Positions 1 to 8,716 of a stretch of 22,816 bases of DNA are shown here, one piece after another (position 1 is the stretch's first letter; every line of letters begins with the position of its first letter). The notes beneath the pieces were generated by a model. It had not been told where the DNA came from and did no database searches. It saw only the letters and a list, made by a program, of their open reading frames with translations. Location: positions 1 to 22,816 of the forward strand of contig JBGCFT010000327.1 of assembly GCA_045107085.1 (NCBI GenBank), written 5' to 3'. This stretch comes from NORP309 sp045107085 (lineage in GTDB: Bacteria; Pseudomonadota; Gammaproteobacteria; Xanthomonadales; Marinicellaceae). Both the position numbers and the translations under genes were made by a program.

Positions 1-627
1 AAGCCTATAGACATCATCATTAAAGTTATCTTCTTCTTTTGGGTCATACTCAAGAGCAATTCTCGGTTCATCTTTTAAATCAGATGCAACATGAAATATA
101 ATAGCGTCTTCTCTGCCTTGAGGTTTTGGTATATCTGTTAAATAACTTTTTTGTCCAGTGGTAAAATCAAACTTAAATAAAGAAAGGTTCTCTCCATAAT
201 ACCTTCTACTTACAATAAAATTTTTCGGATCAGATTTTAATTCAGAAACTACATTAAAGTTAGAATATGCTTCTCTATTTTTTCCATTAATATTTAACCC
301 AACCATTTCATAAAACTTTGGTTTGCCATCTAACCAACCAGTAATTTTACTACTTAACACTATGACTCTTTTATTATTTAACCACCATATATAGCTCAAC
401 TCCCTATGTGAACCCGCATCAAAAGAATATATGCCTTTTTTAGTTTTTAAATTCATTATCGCTAATTTTGATTGTCCTTCATCATCATATATATAAGCTA
501 CATGATTACCATCAGGAGAAATTCTCAAAAAATTAAATTGAGCTTTTGCTGCAAAATGTTCAATAGGTACTTCTTTTGAGAAAACTTGAATTGAAGTAAA
601 GATTATGATTAGTATTAGAATTTTCAT
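1..627 (-). CDS. S9-family peptidase (prolyl oligopeptidase-like), N-terminal part, cut by window edge
   Basis: Reading the minus strand from an ATG at 627 gives 209 codons with no stop, open to the left edge, so only the N-terminal part is present. It begins with a hydrophobic export signal (MKILILIIIFTSIQVFS) of about 17 residues. The segment FAAKAQFNFLRISPDGNHVAY follows, matching the start of the beta-propeller in exported S9 peptidases (an SPDG blade motif). More blade-like strands continue, including YFRY-type aromatic stretches. The catalytic alpha/beta-hydrolase domain would lie outside the window, so the Ser-Asp-His triad cannot be checked. The start lies 2 bases after the stop of the upstream methyltransferase, so the two are probably translated from one message. 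A propeller protein of another family is possible but less likely. Confidence 0.72.
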   Translation of the reverse strand, partial: MKILILIIIFTSIQVFSKEVPIEHFAAKAQFNFLRISPDGNHVAYIYDDEGQSKLAIMNLKTKKGIYSFDAGSHRELSYIWWLNNKRVIVLSSKITGWLDGKPKFYEMVGLNINGKNREAYSNFNVVSELKSDPKNFIVSRRYYGENLSLFKFDFTTGQKSYLTDIPKPQGREDAIIFHVASDLKDEPRIALEYDPKEEDNFNDDVYRL

Positions 628-629
628 AT

Positions 630-1589
630 TTATTTAATTTTTTGGAAACGGAAAAGTTGTCCAGAATTAACCGAACTATTATGTACTATGTCTTTTTTTT
701 CAATGAGCTCTAAACCATTTCTAATAAAAACATCATACCAGTTAGGATTTTCTAACATTAATTTTATCACTCGTAACAAATCATTCATCCGTTCAAATGC
801 AAACCTGTGTTGTTTACACAATAGATCTAATTCATTTTGATTGGCTTTCATTTTACTTTTTGGCATGGCATAAATATTATCAAGAACTATCAGAATTGAC
901 TCTAATAACTGTGTTGGATTCTCCTTGTATCTACTGACTATCTTAGGTTGAATTTTTTTTAATCTACTCATTAAGTCTCTGTAACTTATTTTATTATGAG
1001 AATATCTTGATAAGTATTTAAATAAAAGACTATCAAATAAGGCTTGATAATCATTTTTTTCAATATTCATGTATTTAACTATTTCTGTAGAACCTGAGTG
1101 AGATATCAAAACAAATTCACCCTGGGGTTTTAGCAGGCGATTCACTTCCTTTGCAGCCAATTCCCAATCACAATACTCTATTCCATATTGGCTTGTTATA
1201 AGATCAAAATGATTACTTTCTAATTTTGTATTCTCGACGCGTGTGTTTGAATATATTTTAATTTCGTCTAATTGATTTTTTTTATTTGGAAACTTTTTGA
1301 GTATGTTTTTTTTATTTATATCTGCAGCATCTAATGCATTGACTTCTATATCAAGTTTGTTTGAATTTTTATATTCCACAGCCAATAGGCTTATAGCACA
1401 GTTTCCTGCACACAAATCTAATATTTTGTTACTGTCCTTTAATTTACTAAAACTTATATTCCATTCATTTTGAATGTTTCCCTCATAGTTTTCTTTAAAG
1501 TCTTGAGGCAAAGAGGTTAATTGTCCTCCTTTCCAATAATTACTCCAGTGTAAAGACTTTTGAACGTTTTGATTTTTTACTTGTTTCAT
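630..1589 (-). CDS. class I SAM-dependent methyltransferase, substrate unknown
   Basis: This is a 319-residue cytoplasmic protein with no signal peptide. A Rossmann-type SAM-binding core starts at about residue 56: ILDLCAGNCAISLLA is motif I, with C-A-G-N in place of the usual GxGxG loop. It is followed by an acidic strand end at ALDAAD (85-90), FDLITSQYGIEYCDW (128-142, motif IV area) and RLLKPQGEFVLISHSG (151-166), the typical post-core strand of Methyltransf_11 proteins. The N-terminal HWSNYWKGGQLTSLPQDF segment recurs, as I recall it, in a group of gammaproteobacterial methyltransferases of unknown substrate. The C-terminal 150 residues are helical and lysine-rich. The gene starts only 27 bases after a strong terminator of the upstream receptor gene and has no clear Shine-Dalgarno sequence. 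It must be expressed by read-through or from a promoter overlapping that hairpin. The S9 peptidase follows after 2 bases. Confidence 0.8.
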   Translation of the reverse strand: MKQVKNQNVQKSLHWSNYWKGGQLTSLPQDFKENYEGNIQNEWNISFSKLKDSNKILDLCAGNCAISLLAVEYKNSNKLDIEVNALDAADINKKNILKKFPNKKNQLDEIKIYSNTRVENTKLESNHFDLITSQYGIEYCDWELAAKEVNRLLKPQGEFVLISHSGSTEIVKYMNIEKNDYQALFDSLLFKYLSRYSHNKISYRDLMSRLKKIQPKIVSRYKENPTQLLESILIVLDNIYAMPKSKMKANQNELDLLCKQHRFAFERMNDLLRVIKLMLENPNWYDVFIRNGLELIEKKDIVHNSSVNSGQLFRFQKIK

Positions 1590-1616
1590 TTTATTTTGTT
1601 AATTGGCTAAAACTTA

Positions 1617-1652
1617 AAAAGGCGTGTAGTTAATTAAAACTACACGCCTTTT
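1617..1652 (-). terminator. intrinsic terminator of the TonB-dependent receptor gene
   Basis: A perfect 14-bp inverted repeat (AAAAGGCGTGTAGT at 1617-1630 with its complement at 1639-1652) surrounds an 8-base loop. In the minus direction the GC-containing stem ends in a run of Ts (CCTTTTTAAG), the form of a rho-independent terminator. It lies 23 bases past the receptor stop codon. The A-rich left arm lets it act in both directions. Confidence 0.85.
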
Positions 1653-1675
1653 ATGTTTTAGTTATGAACTAATCT

Positions 1676-4318
1676 TTAGAAAGATTGAGTGTATCTAATA
1701 TAACTAATTCTACCGTATGCATCATAAAGGTTGAAATCGTAATCTCTTCCATCAGTAAAGCCTAGACCGATTGGTGCAATTTTCTCACCAATGTTTCTCA
1801 CACCTACTGTGATTTTAGCATCCCAAGACGCGTTATACGTTAATTGTAGATCATGTGTAACGTAAGTTGGAACGTGTCCAATTCCTACACCTGTAACAGC
1901 AACGCCGTCGCCATTAAATGTTTCATCAACATCATCAAACTGATCGCCAATTAAGTTCAAGTTATAAGCTAAAGTCCAATCACCATAGTTATAAATGTTA
2001 TTGATACCTAGTCTATCAGCTGGTGTACCTGGATCATTAACCAAATCTCTACCACCATCTAATGACTGTGTAATCAAGTGACTTAACTGAACGTTATGAG
2101 TCAATTGACCACCTAAAGCTTCATAGTTGAACAACATATTCAAATCGAATCCTGATGTATTTAATAAACCACGATTAGCAGCTCCACGTGTTAGCAAAGT
2201 AATGGCACCAGTTGCAGGGTCACGAACTACACCTAATCCTGCCACACCTGGATCACCAGAGTTATCAAAATCTACTATTTGTTGTGGAGAGAAATTTCTA
2301 ATCTCGTTATTAATTTCAATATTAAAGTAATCTAAAGAAACACTGAACCAATCTAAAGGCTCATAAGCTACACCGAAAGAAAATTGATCAGATAATTCTG
2401 GCAATAAATCTGGATTAGCAATAACTTGTGCTTGTACTTGAGTTTCACAATCTGCAGTTAAACCTTCAGCTAAACAAGTTTGTGGATCATTCACTGAATC
2501 CGCTGAATCAGATGGTTGTTGCGTTAAAATATCCAAAGTAGGTGCTCTATAACCTTCACCCCATGAACCTCTAACTGTCAAGTTATCTAATGGTTGGTAT
2601 CTCAAAGAAATTTTCGGAGAGAATTCACCACCAAAATCTGAATAATCATCGTAACGACCTGCGACATTTAATTCTAGATTTTCCATCAAAGGAAACATTG
2701 CTTCAAAAAATACAGAGCCAATATCACGTGCTCCAGCAGCGCTATTACCACCTGAACCACCAACTTGGCCAGCTTCTGATAATGAGTCATAAATATCAGC
2801 ATATTTGATGTCTTGATATTCTGCACCTACGAATACTGATACAGCACCATTAGTCATTTCAAAAGCATCAAATGCAACAGAACCGAATACAGTATCCAAG
2901 TCATATAGAGAATCTCTATTTGTAGTCACTCTTAATGAGTTTAATACTGCAGGATCAGCACCATATGGGTTAGTTAATAAGTAAGTACCATTTTCAATAG
3001 CAGCTGCAGCAGCTGATCTCAATAAGTAGTTTCTACCAATTTCAACAGTTCTATTGTTCATGCGAGTTACACCAAATTCAACTTCAGCTTCTGCTACTTG
3101 TCCAATGAAACCCATTTCAAAACTTGTTCTTTCGTTAGCAACATTATTATCTCTGTTACCCAAAGCATCAAATCTGTGTCTCCAATGAACATCAACTGGA
3201 TTAGGGAAGTTTACAGGATCATAATTTGGACTTAACGGATTACTTGGATTATTGATACTGCTTGCAGTTAATGGAGCTCCTGTTCCTGAGAACGCACTGC
3301 CATCTGGAACTGGTGCATATCGACCGAAAGAATCAGTCTTATAAATACCAGCATTGGCCCATACTCTCCAATCATCATTGATTTCATGTTTTACTTTTAC
3401 AAACATTGATGAATTATCAATCGATGCTTCATCAGCTGATTCTAATGTAAAATCATAGGCACAACGACTGTTTGGATCAGTTGGGTCTAAAATGTAATAT
3501 CCTGTATTTGGGAAAGCACAACCATTTCTAACAGCAAAGTCAGAACCTGTTTCGCCACCTGTTGTTGGGCTAACATTTCTGAAGTTATTAGAGAAAGTTG
3601 AACCACCGATTTGGTTGAAAGCAAAATCTCTTGCAAAGATAATTTCTCTGTCATTCCAAGAAACACCACCTAATATAGATGTTTTTTCGCCAGAAGCACC
3701 AAATAGAACACTACCTGAACTTCTTTCACCACCATTAGCTGGGAAACTTACTTCTTCACCGCCTAATGAAACTTCAAAACCTTCATAGTCATTTCTAAGA
3801 ATAACGTTCACAACACCACCGATTGCATCAGAACCATAAATAGCCGATGCACCATCTGTTAGAATTTCGATTCTTTCAATAGCGCCTAATGGAATTGAGT
3901 TTAAATCCTGAGACTGACCTGAAGAAGGTGAAACAGGCAATCTTCTGCCATCAATTAAAACAAGAGTACGGTTAGCACCAATACCTCTTAAACTTACTGT
4001 AGAAACACCTTGAATTGAGCTTCCAGATTGTGGTCTTACTGAACCTGAGCTGTTAAAGGTTAAATTTCTAATTAAATCAGCAGCATTACTTTCACCACTT
4101 AATTCAATTTGTTCTCTGTCAATAACTGTTACAGGCAAAGCTTCTGCAGTATCTGACCTTTTAAGTCTAGATCCAGTCACTGTTATTTTATCTAGTTCTG
4201 CACTTTCTTCACTGTTATCTTGTGCATAAGATACGCCAGTCAGCGCTACAGATGCAATAACACCTGTATATAGTGTTCTTCTAATTGCTTCCGCAATAAG
4301 GTTACGTTTTGTTTTCAT
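1676..4318 (-). CDS. TonB-dependent outer-membrane receptor
   Basis: Encodes about 880 residues. An upstream in-frame ATG exists at 4330, but GGAG (minus strand, 4328-4325) sits 6 bases before the ATG at 4318, which gives MKTKRNLIAE and is the better start. A basic N-terminus and hydrophobic stretch end in VSYA, a signal peptidase I site near residue 32. LDKITVTGSRL (about 43-53) is the usual TonB-box/start-of-plug region. The plug domain spans about 55-170, with the motifs LVLIDGRRLP and IERIEILTDGASAIYGSDAIGG. The rest is a beta-barrel of about 700 residues that closes with RYTQSF, the terminal phenylalanine of outer-membrane proteins. It imports a ligand across the outer membrane using TonB-ExbBD energy. 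The ligand cannot be told from sequence: iron complexes, sugars and peptides are all possible. The nearby peptidase could suggest peptides, but a terminator separates the genes. Confidence 0.93.
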   Translation of the reverse strand: MKTKRNLIAEAIRRTLYTGVIASVALTGVSYAQDNSEESAELDKITVTGSRLKRSDTAEALPVTVIDREQIELSGESNAADLIRNLTFNSSGSVRPQSGSSIQGVSTVSLRGIGANRTLVLIDGRRLPVSPSSGQSQDLNSIPLGAIERIEILTDGASAIYGSDAIGGVVNVILRNDYEGFEVSLGGEEVSFPANGGERSSGSVLFGASGEKTSILGGVSWNDREIIFARDFAFNQIGGSTFSNNFRNVSPTTGGETGSDFAVRNGCAFPNTGYYILDPTDPNSRCAYDFTLESADEASIDNSSMFVKVKHEINDDWRVWANAGIYKTDSFGRYAPVPDGSAFSGTGAPLTASSINNPSNPLSPNYDPVNFPNPVDVHWRHRFDALGNRDNNVANERTSFEMGFIGQVAEAEVEFGVTRMNNRTVEIGRNYLLRSAAAAAIENGTYLLTNPYGADPAVLNSLRVTTNRDSLYDLDTVFGSVAFDAFEMTNGAVSVFVGAEYQDIKYADIYDSLSEAGQVGGSGGNSAAGARDIGSVFFEAMFPLMENLELNVAGRYDDYSDFGGEFSPKISLRYQPLDNLTVRGSWGEGYRAPTLDILTQQPSDSADSVNDPQTCLAEGLTADCETQVQAQVIANPDLLPELSDQFSFGVAYEPLDWFSVSLDYFNIEINNEIRNFSPQQIVDFDNSGDPGVAGLGVVRDPATGAITLLTRGAANRGLLNTSGFDLNMLFNYEALGGQLTHNVQLSHLITQSLDGGRDLVNDPGTPADRLGINNIYNYGDWTLAYNLNLIGDQFDDVDETFNGDGVAVTGVGIGHVPTYVTHDLQLTYNASWDAKITVGVRNIGEKIAPIGLGFTDGRDYDFNLYDAYGRISYIRYTQSF

Positions 4319-4362
4319 TTTGAGCTCCAAAATATTTGTCCATGAGTTTCCTCAATAAAATT

Positions 4363-4390
4363 ATTATCTTTAAGTTAGATTTCCTGTCTA
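4363..4390 (-). promoter_or_regulatory. sigma70-type promoter of the TonB-dependent receptor
   Basis: On the minus strand, TAGACA (4390-4385, 5 of 6 bases of the -35 consensus) and GATAAT (4368-4363, 5 of 6 of the -10 consensus) are separated by 16 bases. Transcription would start near 4356, giving a leader of about 38 bases that contains the GGAG ribosome site. The rest of the 247-base gap (4319-4565) is AT-rich with no gene visible. Confidence 0.55.
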
Positions 4391-4565
4391 ATATCGAATG
4401 GTAACATTTTAATTTTATAAAAAAAAGTGCTAAGACCCGTTTTTAACGTATTATTAACAATTTAATTTAAAAATTGCAGTTTACTGTATTTAATTCAATG
4501 AATAAAAAAAATTTAATTTTAATTGATCCTATTATTTTTGGTTTATACGATAAACTATAAAAAAT

Positions 4566-6311
4566 TTAAAGTTTACTTTTAATTTTCTCTAATTCTTGGA
4601 ATAATTTATCAGGCGTTTTATCCCCAAAACTATGCAGATATTCTTTTATGTCGTCCACCTCTTTGTGCCACGCTGCTGAGTCAACAGCTAAAAGCTCAGA
4701 TAAATTCTCAACATCAAAGTCCATATCTTTCAAATTAAAGTCTTTAGTCAATGGCATTTCTCCAATGGCTGATGAAGTGGCGCTAACGCTACCTGAAACC
4801 CTATTTACTATCCACTCTAAAACACGCATATTCTCGCCAAAACCTGGCCACATAAATTTATTGTTTTGATCTTTTCTAAACCAGTTAACTGTAAAGATTT
4901 CTGGTAAATTACTTGTCGTTTCTTCAAATGATAACCAATGATTCCAATAATCTGCAAAATGATAGCCACAAAACGGTTTCATCGCCATTGGGTCTCGTCG
5001 AACTACTCCTACTGCACCTGTTGCTGCAGCCGTTGTTTCTGAAGCTACTGTTGCTCCCATTAAAACACCGTGAGCCCAGTTCCTGGCTTGTGTTACTAAT
5101 GGCACCAAACTGGCTCTTCTGCCACCAAAAACAATGGCAGATATAGGTACTCCTTTTGCTGACTCAGCCTTATCAGAGTAGCTAGGACAACGTTTAGACG
5201 AAACAGTAAATCGTGAATTAGGGTGAGCGGCAGGTCCGTTTTCTGGATTGTAATCATTGCCCTTCCAATCTTTTACTGGAACCCTGTCATCGAGATCTTC
5301 CCACCAAGGTTGGTTGTCTTCTGTTGTGGCAACATTAGTAAATATGGTATCAGCATAGAGCATTGACAATGCATTTGGATTGGTGTCTTTTGATGTTCCT
5401 GGTGCCACTCCAAAAAATCCAGCTTCTGGATTTATGGCCCATAACCTGCCATCATCACCGGGACGCATCCAGCAAATATCATCGCCAATTGTTGTTATTT
5501 TCCAACCATCCTTAATATATCCTTCAGGCGGAATAAGCATGGCTAAATTTGTCTTGCCACATGCTGATGGAAAAGCAGCCGCAATGTAATGTGTTTCTCC
5601 TTGTGGATTCTCCAATCCCAAAATCAACATATGTTCTGCAAGCCATCCCTCTGTTTTTGCTTGATAACTGCCAACTCTCAGTGCGTGGCATTTTTTTCCT
5701 AGCAAAGCATTGCCACCATAGCCTGATCCATAACTTTTGATGGACAGCTCTTCCGGGAAATGCATAATATACCTTCTATCTGGATCTAGCTCACCTGTAG
5801 AGTGCAACCCTTTTACAAATTGCCCTTCAGCTTCTATTCTCTCTAATGCCGGTGTGCCCATACGAGTCATTAATCGCATATTTTGTACAACATATGCACT
5901 GTCCGTCAGCTCCACACCACATCTTGAGATTGGCGAATCGATTGGCCCCATGCAATAAGGTATAACATACATTGTTCTATTGCGCATACAGCCTTCAAAT
6001 AAATCATCAATTTTCGCATGGGCTTTTTGAGGATTCATCCAATGATTGTTAGGCCCTGCATCGTCTTTTTGTTCAGTACAGATAAAAGTAAGGTGTTCAA
6101 CTCGTGCAACATCTTGTGGGTCCGAAAGGTGTAAAAAACAATTGGGGTGAGTATCCTCATTGAGTTTTTTAAAGTCGCCATTTGCCAAAAGAAGCTCATC
6201 GAGCTCTTGTTTTTCTTGTTCTGATCCAGTGCACCAAACAATATTTTTTGCTTGGGTGTGTTGAGCCACTTCTTTGATCCATTGTTCTAATGATAGTAAT
6301 GTTGTAGACAT
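4566..6311 (-). CDS. pckG: phosphoenolpyruvate carboxykinase (GTP)
   Basis: Converts oxaloacetate plus GTP to PEP, CO2 and GDP, the entry step of gluconeogenesis, in the cytoplasm. I place the start at the ATG at 6311 (MSTTLLSLEQWI, 581 residues), because family members begin this way. A longer frame to 6359 would overlap parB. From that start, FPSACGKTN (about 247-255) is the GTP-PEPCK P-loop carrying the reactive cysteine. GDDICWMRPGDDG (about 276-288) is the metal and nucleotide loop. NPEAGFFGVAPGTS, PISAIVFGGRR and FCGYHFADYWNHWL are further family signatures. The length fits the GTP form and not the ATP form (about 540 residues, different motifs). No Shine-Dalgarno sequence is evident. 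The gene begins 22 bases after parB on the same strand with no terminator between, so it may be co-transcribed with rsmG-parAB. Confidence 0.95.
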   Translation of the reverse strand: MSTTLLSLEQWIKEVAQHTQAKNIVWCTGSEQEKQELDELLLANGDFKKLNEDTHPNCFLHLSDPQDVARVEHLTFICTEQKDDAGPNNHWMNPQKAHAKIDDLFEGCMRNRTMYVIPYCMGPIDSPISRCGVELTDSAYVVQNMRLMTRMGTPALERIEAEGQFVKGLHSTGELDPDRRYIMHFPEELSIKSYGSGYGGNALLGKKCHALRVGSYQAKTEGWLAEHMLILGLENPQGETHYIAAAFPSACGKTNLAMLIPPEGYIKDGWKITTIGDDICWMRPGDDGRLWAINPEAGFFGVAPGTSKDTNPNALSMLYADTIFTNVATTEDNQPWWEDLDDRVPVKDWKGNDYNPENGPAAHPNSRFTVSSKRCPSYSDKAESAKGVPISAIVFGGRRASLVPLVTQARNWAHGVLMGATVASETTAAATGAVGVVRRDPMAMKPFCGYHFADYWNHWLSFEETTSNLPEIFTVNWFRKDQNNKFMWPGFGENMRVLEWIVNRVSGSVSATSSAIGEMPLTKDFNLKDMDFDVENLSELLAVDSAAWHKEVDDIKEYLHSFGDKTPDKLFQELEKIKSKL

Positions 6312-6333
6312 AGTTTTTTTAAAGTTTTGTAGA

Positions 6334-7188
6334 TTAATTAATTCTTGAAAGTATTCCATCTAATTCATCAACAGAATGGTAGTTGATGACTAATTTCCCT
6401 TTGCCTTTTTTTGTATGCACAATTGTTACAGGCGAGCAGAGTTTTTCTGATAACTCTTGTTCTAGCCTCAAAATATCAGCATCCGGCTTGGGGTTTTCAA
6501 TCACAGGTTTTTCACGCCCAAATGATTTAATAAATTTCTCAGTCACTCGCACACTCATGGCTTGACTAATAATTTCATGTGCAGCCTTTAATTGCAAACT
6601 CTTATCTAATGACAATAATGCACGGGCGTGTCCCATTTCTAACTCACCATCATCTAGAAGTTTTTTAACGCTGACATGCAAATCTAGCAATCTTAACAAA
6701 TTACTAACAGCCACTCTTGATCGACCAACCGCTTGGGCTGCTTGTTGATGAGTCAATTCAAACTCTTCAATCAATCTGCTCAGCGCTTTGGCTTCTTCTA
6801 AAGGATTTAGGTCTTCTCTTTGTATGTTTTCGATTAATGCCATGGCGATAGTTTGCCTATCATCAACATCTCGAATAACGACTGGGATCTTGGTTAATTC
6901 AGCAATTTGAGCAGCCCGCCATCTTCTTTCACCTGCTATTATTTCATATTGGTTTTGACCAATACTTCTAATAATAACTGGCTGAACCATCCCTTGAGCT
7001 TTTATTGAGTCGGCCAACTCTTTCAGCTTCATCATGTCCATTTTTGTTCTGGGCTGAAATTTTCCTGGTTTTATTAGATCAACTTCGATCTCAGTCAAAT
7101 TTCCTTCAGAAATAGTTTTATCTTGATTTGATTGAGCGCCCAGTAATGCATCCAGACCTCTTCCTAAACCTCTTTTTTTATTTGCCAT
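6334..7188 (-). CDS. parB: chromosome-partitioning protein ParB
   Basis: A CTP-dependent DNA clamp that loads at parS sites and, with ParA, segregates the chromosome origin. The 284-residue protein has the classic chromosomal ParB layout. The N-terminal RGLGRGLDALLG (6-17) is the ParA-interacting tail. The ParB/Srx CTPase domain spans about 32-125, with GERRWRAAQ (86-94) and ENIQRED (120-126) as the nucleotide-binding motifs. The parS-reading helix-turn-helix lies around 145-167 (LTHQQAAQAVGRSRVAVSNLL). A C-terminal dimerisation segment ends with the strand LVINYHSVDELDGIL. Its start overlaps the end of parA by 11 bases, indicating translational coupling. Confidence 0.97.
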   Translation of the reverse strand: MANKKRGLGRGLDALLGAQSNQDKTISEGNLTEIEVDLIKPGKFQPRTKMDMMKLKELADSIKAQGMVQPVIIRSIGQNQYEIIAGERRWRAAQIAELTKIPVVIRDVDDRQTIAMALIENIQREDLNPLEEAKALSRLIEEFELTHQQAAQAVGRSRVAVSNLLRLLDLHVSVKKLLDDGELEMGHARALLSLDKSLQLKAAHEIISQAMSVRVTEKFIKSFGREKPVIENPKPDADILRLEQELSEKLCSPVTIVHTKKGKGKLVINYHSVDELDGILSRIN

Positions 7189-7960
7189 TATTATTTCCTC
7201 TGATAACCTCTCCTGCTAATCCCATATAAGCTATGGCGCCACGTGACGCATGATCATACTCAATTACAGACATGCCATGAGAAGGAGCCTCTGCAACCCT
7301 AACGTTTCTGGGTATAACTGTGACATATAATTTCGAACCAAAATGATTGATTAATTGTGCTGACACATCATTGGCAAGGTTATTGCGTCCATCAAACATC
7401 GTACGAATAATTCCTTCGATTTCTAATTTTTTGTTTACACTGGACTGAATTCTATTTATGGTATCTAGTAAAGACGCCAATCCTTCAAGGGCATAATATT
7501 CACACTGCATTGGAATAATCACACTATCTGCAGCCACTAAAGCATTGATAGTTAATATACTTAATGAGGGAGGGCAATCAATTATTATATAATCATAATC
7601 ATTTTTAATATCGTGTAAAAAGCCTTTTAATTTTAATTCAGGGTTTGTCGAATCCATCAATTGCAGTTCGGCTGCTGTTAAATCAGTATTAGACCCAATG
7701 ACATCTATGCCAGCACTTTCAGCAGTAATAATAATGTCTTTGATATTTGATTCATTTAACAATAAGTCACATGCATTGGGCTCTAGTTCTCTTGAATTTA
7801 TGCCACAACCCATTGTGGCGTTTCCTTGAGGGTCCAAGTCTATCAGCAAAACTGATTTGTTTAACCTGCCCAAACCTACAGCCAAGTTAACACTAGTCGT
7901 GGTTTTTCCAACACCGCCTTTTTGATTGGCAATAGCTATAATTTTATGTTTATCATTCAT
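7178..7960 (-). CDS. parA: chromosome-partitioning ATPase ParA (Soj type)
   Basis: A deviant Walker ATPase of 260 residues that binds DNA non-specifically as an ATP dimer and is driven off by ParB, moving the replicated origin. KGGVGKTT (14-21) is the deviant Walker A motif with the signature lysine. LLIDLDPQGNAT (about 38-49) is the A' motif and YIIIDCPPSLSILT (about 125-138) is Walker B. The short N-terminus, without an HTH domain, marks the chromosomal (type Ib/Soj-like) form and not the larger plasmid P1 form. It overlaps rsmG by 8 bases upstream and parB by 11 bases downstream, so the three genes form one coupled unit. Confidence 0.97.
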   Translation of the reverse strand: MNDKHKIIAIANQKGGVGKTTTSVNLAVGLGRLNKSVLLIDLDPQGNATMGCGINSRELEPNACDLLLNESNIKDIIITAESAGIDVIGSNTDLTAAELQLMDSTNPELKLKGFLHDIKNDYDYIIIDCPPSLSILTINALVAADSVIIPMQCEYYALEGLASLLDTINRIQSSVNKKLEIEGIIRTMFDGRNNLANDVSAQLINHFGSKLYVTVIPRNVRVAEAPSHGMSVIEYDHASRGAIAYMGLAGEVIRGNNNGK

Positions 7961-8585
7961 GTGTTCTTTTAAAAACTAACAATCTTCTTTGAGCGTCTAA
8001 AAACGGGACATCTATGTTGATATCACTTTCTAATTCAAAACCATGTATCATGGATTCTTTTTCTGATTCTTTCCTTGGGCCTTTCATTGCATAAACTCTA
8101 CCTTTATCTGAACAAAGGTGGCCCGACAGCTTTAAAAATTCGCCAACTTCAGAAAAGGCTCTGGATATTACCACATCATAATGAAAATTAGGTTGAAATT
8201 TCTCAACTCTTTCACAAACTATCTCAATATTCTCCAAATTTATATGTCTTTTTGCATATCTTAAGAATCTGGTTTTTTTTTGGCTTGAATCTAATAATGT
8301 CACTTTTTTAGTAGAATCCAGTATGGCAAAAATTATTCCTGGAATTCCTCCACCTGTTCCAATATCAATTATTGAGTTTCCTTTTAAAAAGTTGTAAACT
8401 GAAGCACTATCAATTATGTGCAGTATTATCATCTGCTCCAAGTTGCGTATAGCAGTAATGTTATAAGTTTTATTCCATTTCTCTAATAGATAAACAAACG
8501 TTAAAAGATCATCAGTTTTTTTATCGTCAATATTGAGTTGCATTAACCCCTTGGATAGTAATTCTGATAGGTTTTTATCAAACAT
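7953..8585 (-). CDS. rsmG: 16S rRNA (guanine-527-N7)-methyltransferase RsmG (GidB)
   Basis: Methylates N7 of G527 in the 530 loop of 16S rRNA, using SAM. The 210-residue length is typical. NKTYNITAIR (38-47) and the downstream HIIDSASVY match the conserved RsmG N-terminal helix region. SIIDIGTGGGIPGI (71-84) is the SAM-binding loop and VISRAFSEVGEFL is the conserved rRNA/SAM contact block. In many bacteria rsmG follows mnmG (gidA). Here mnmG is absent and the upstream neighbour is a divergent methyltransferase gene, so the origin block has been rearranged. It is the first gene of the leftward rsmG-parA-parB-(pckG) unit. Confidence 0.96.
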   Translation of the reverse strand: MFDKNLSELLSKGLMQLNIDDKKTDDLLTFVYLLEKWNKTYNITAIRNLEQMIILHIIDSASVYNFLKGNSIIDIGTGGGIPGIIFAILDSTKKVTLLDSSQKKTRFLRYAKRHINLENIEIVCERVEKFQPNFHYDVVISRAFSEVGEFLKLSGHLCSDKGRVYAMKGPRKESEKESMIHGFELESDINIDVPFLDAQRRLLVFKRTHE

Positions 8586-8716
8586 GGTGACTTTTAGCCC
8601 ATTGTATTGTTAATTAAAATAAAGTAACTTATGAAAATTGAAATCGTTGAATAAACGATTCGACGACGATTATATAAACTGTTAACACAAAGAACCAAGA
8701 AATTAGGCAAAATATT
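8586..8716. promoter_or_regulatory. divergent control region between rsmG and the PCMT-like gene
   Basis: This 131-base gap must hold the start sites for both directions. A perfect 7-bp inverted repeat with a 5-base gap lies at 8642-8660 (AATCGTT...AACGATT), and a further ACGATT copy follows at 8666-8671, which could be an operator. Rightward, TTGAAT at 8647 and TATATA at 8671 (18-base spacer) form a weak promoter match. AGG at 8705-8707 can serve as ribosome site for the gene at 8717. The promoter match is weak and offered only as a candidate. Confidence 0.35.

Noticed and set aside
4541..4555. Hairpin GTTTAT-ACG-ATAAAC just after pckG as its terminator
   Set aside because: The stem is only 6 bp and almost all A/T, and leftward it is followed by CAAAAATAATAGG, with no U-tract, so termination is not supported.
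4913..5958. Several rightward open frames opposite pckG
   Set aside because: They are antisense to strongly conserved PEPCK motifs and encode low-complexity Leu/Ser-rich sequences without domain or ribosome-site support.
7236..7251. CACGTG-containing GGCGCCACGTGACGCA within parA as a parS site
   Set aside because: Matches parS at only 10 of 16 bases, little beyond the CACGTGA core, and the bases are explained by parA coding sequence.
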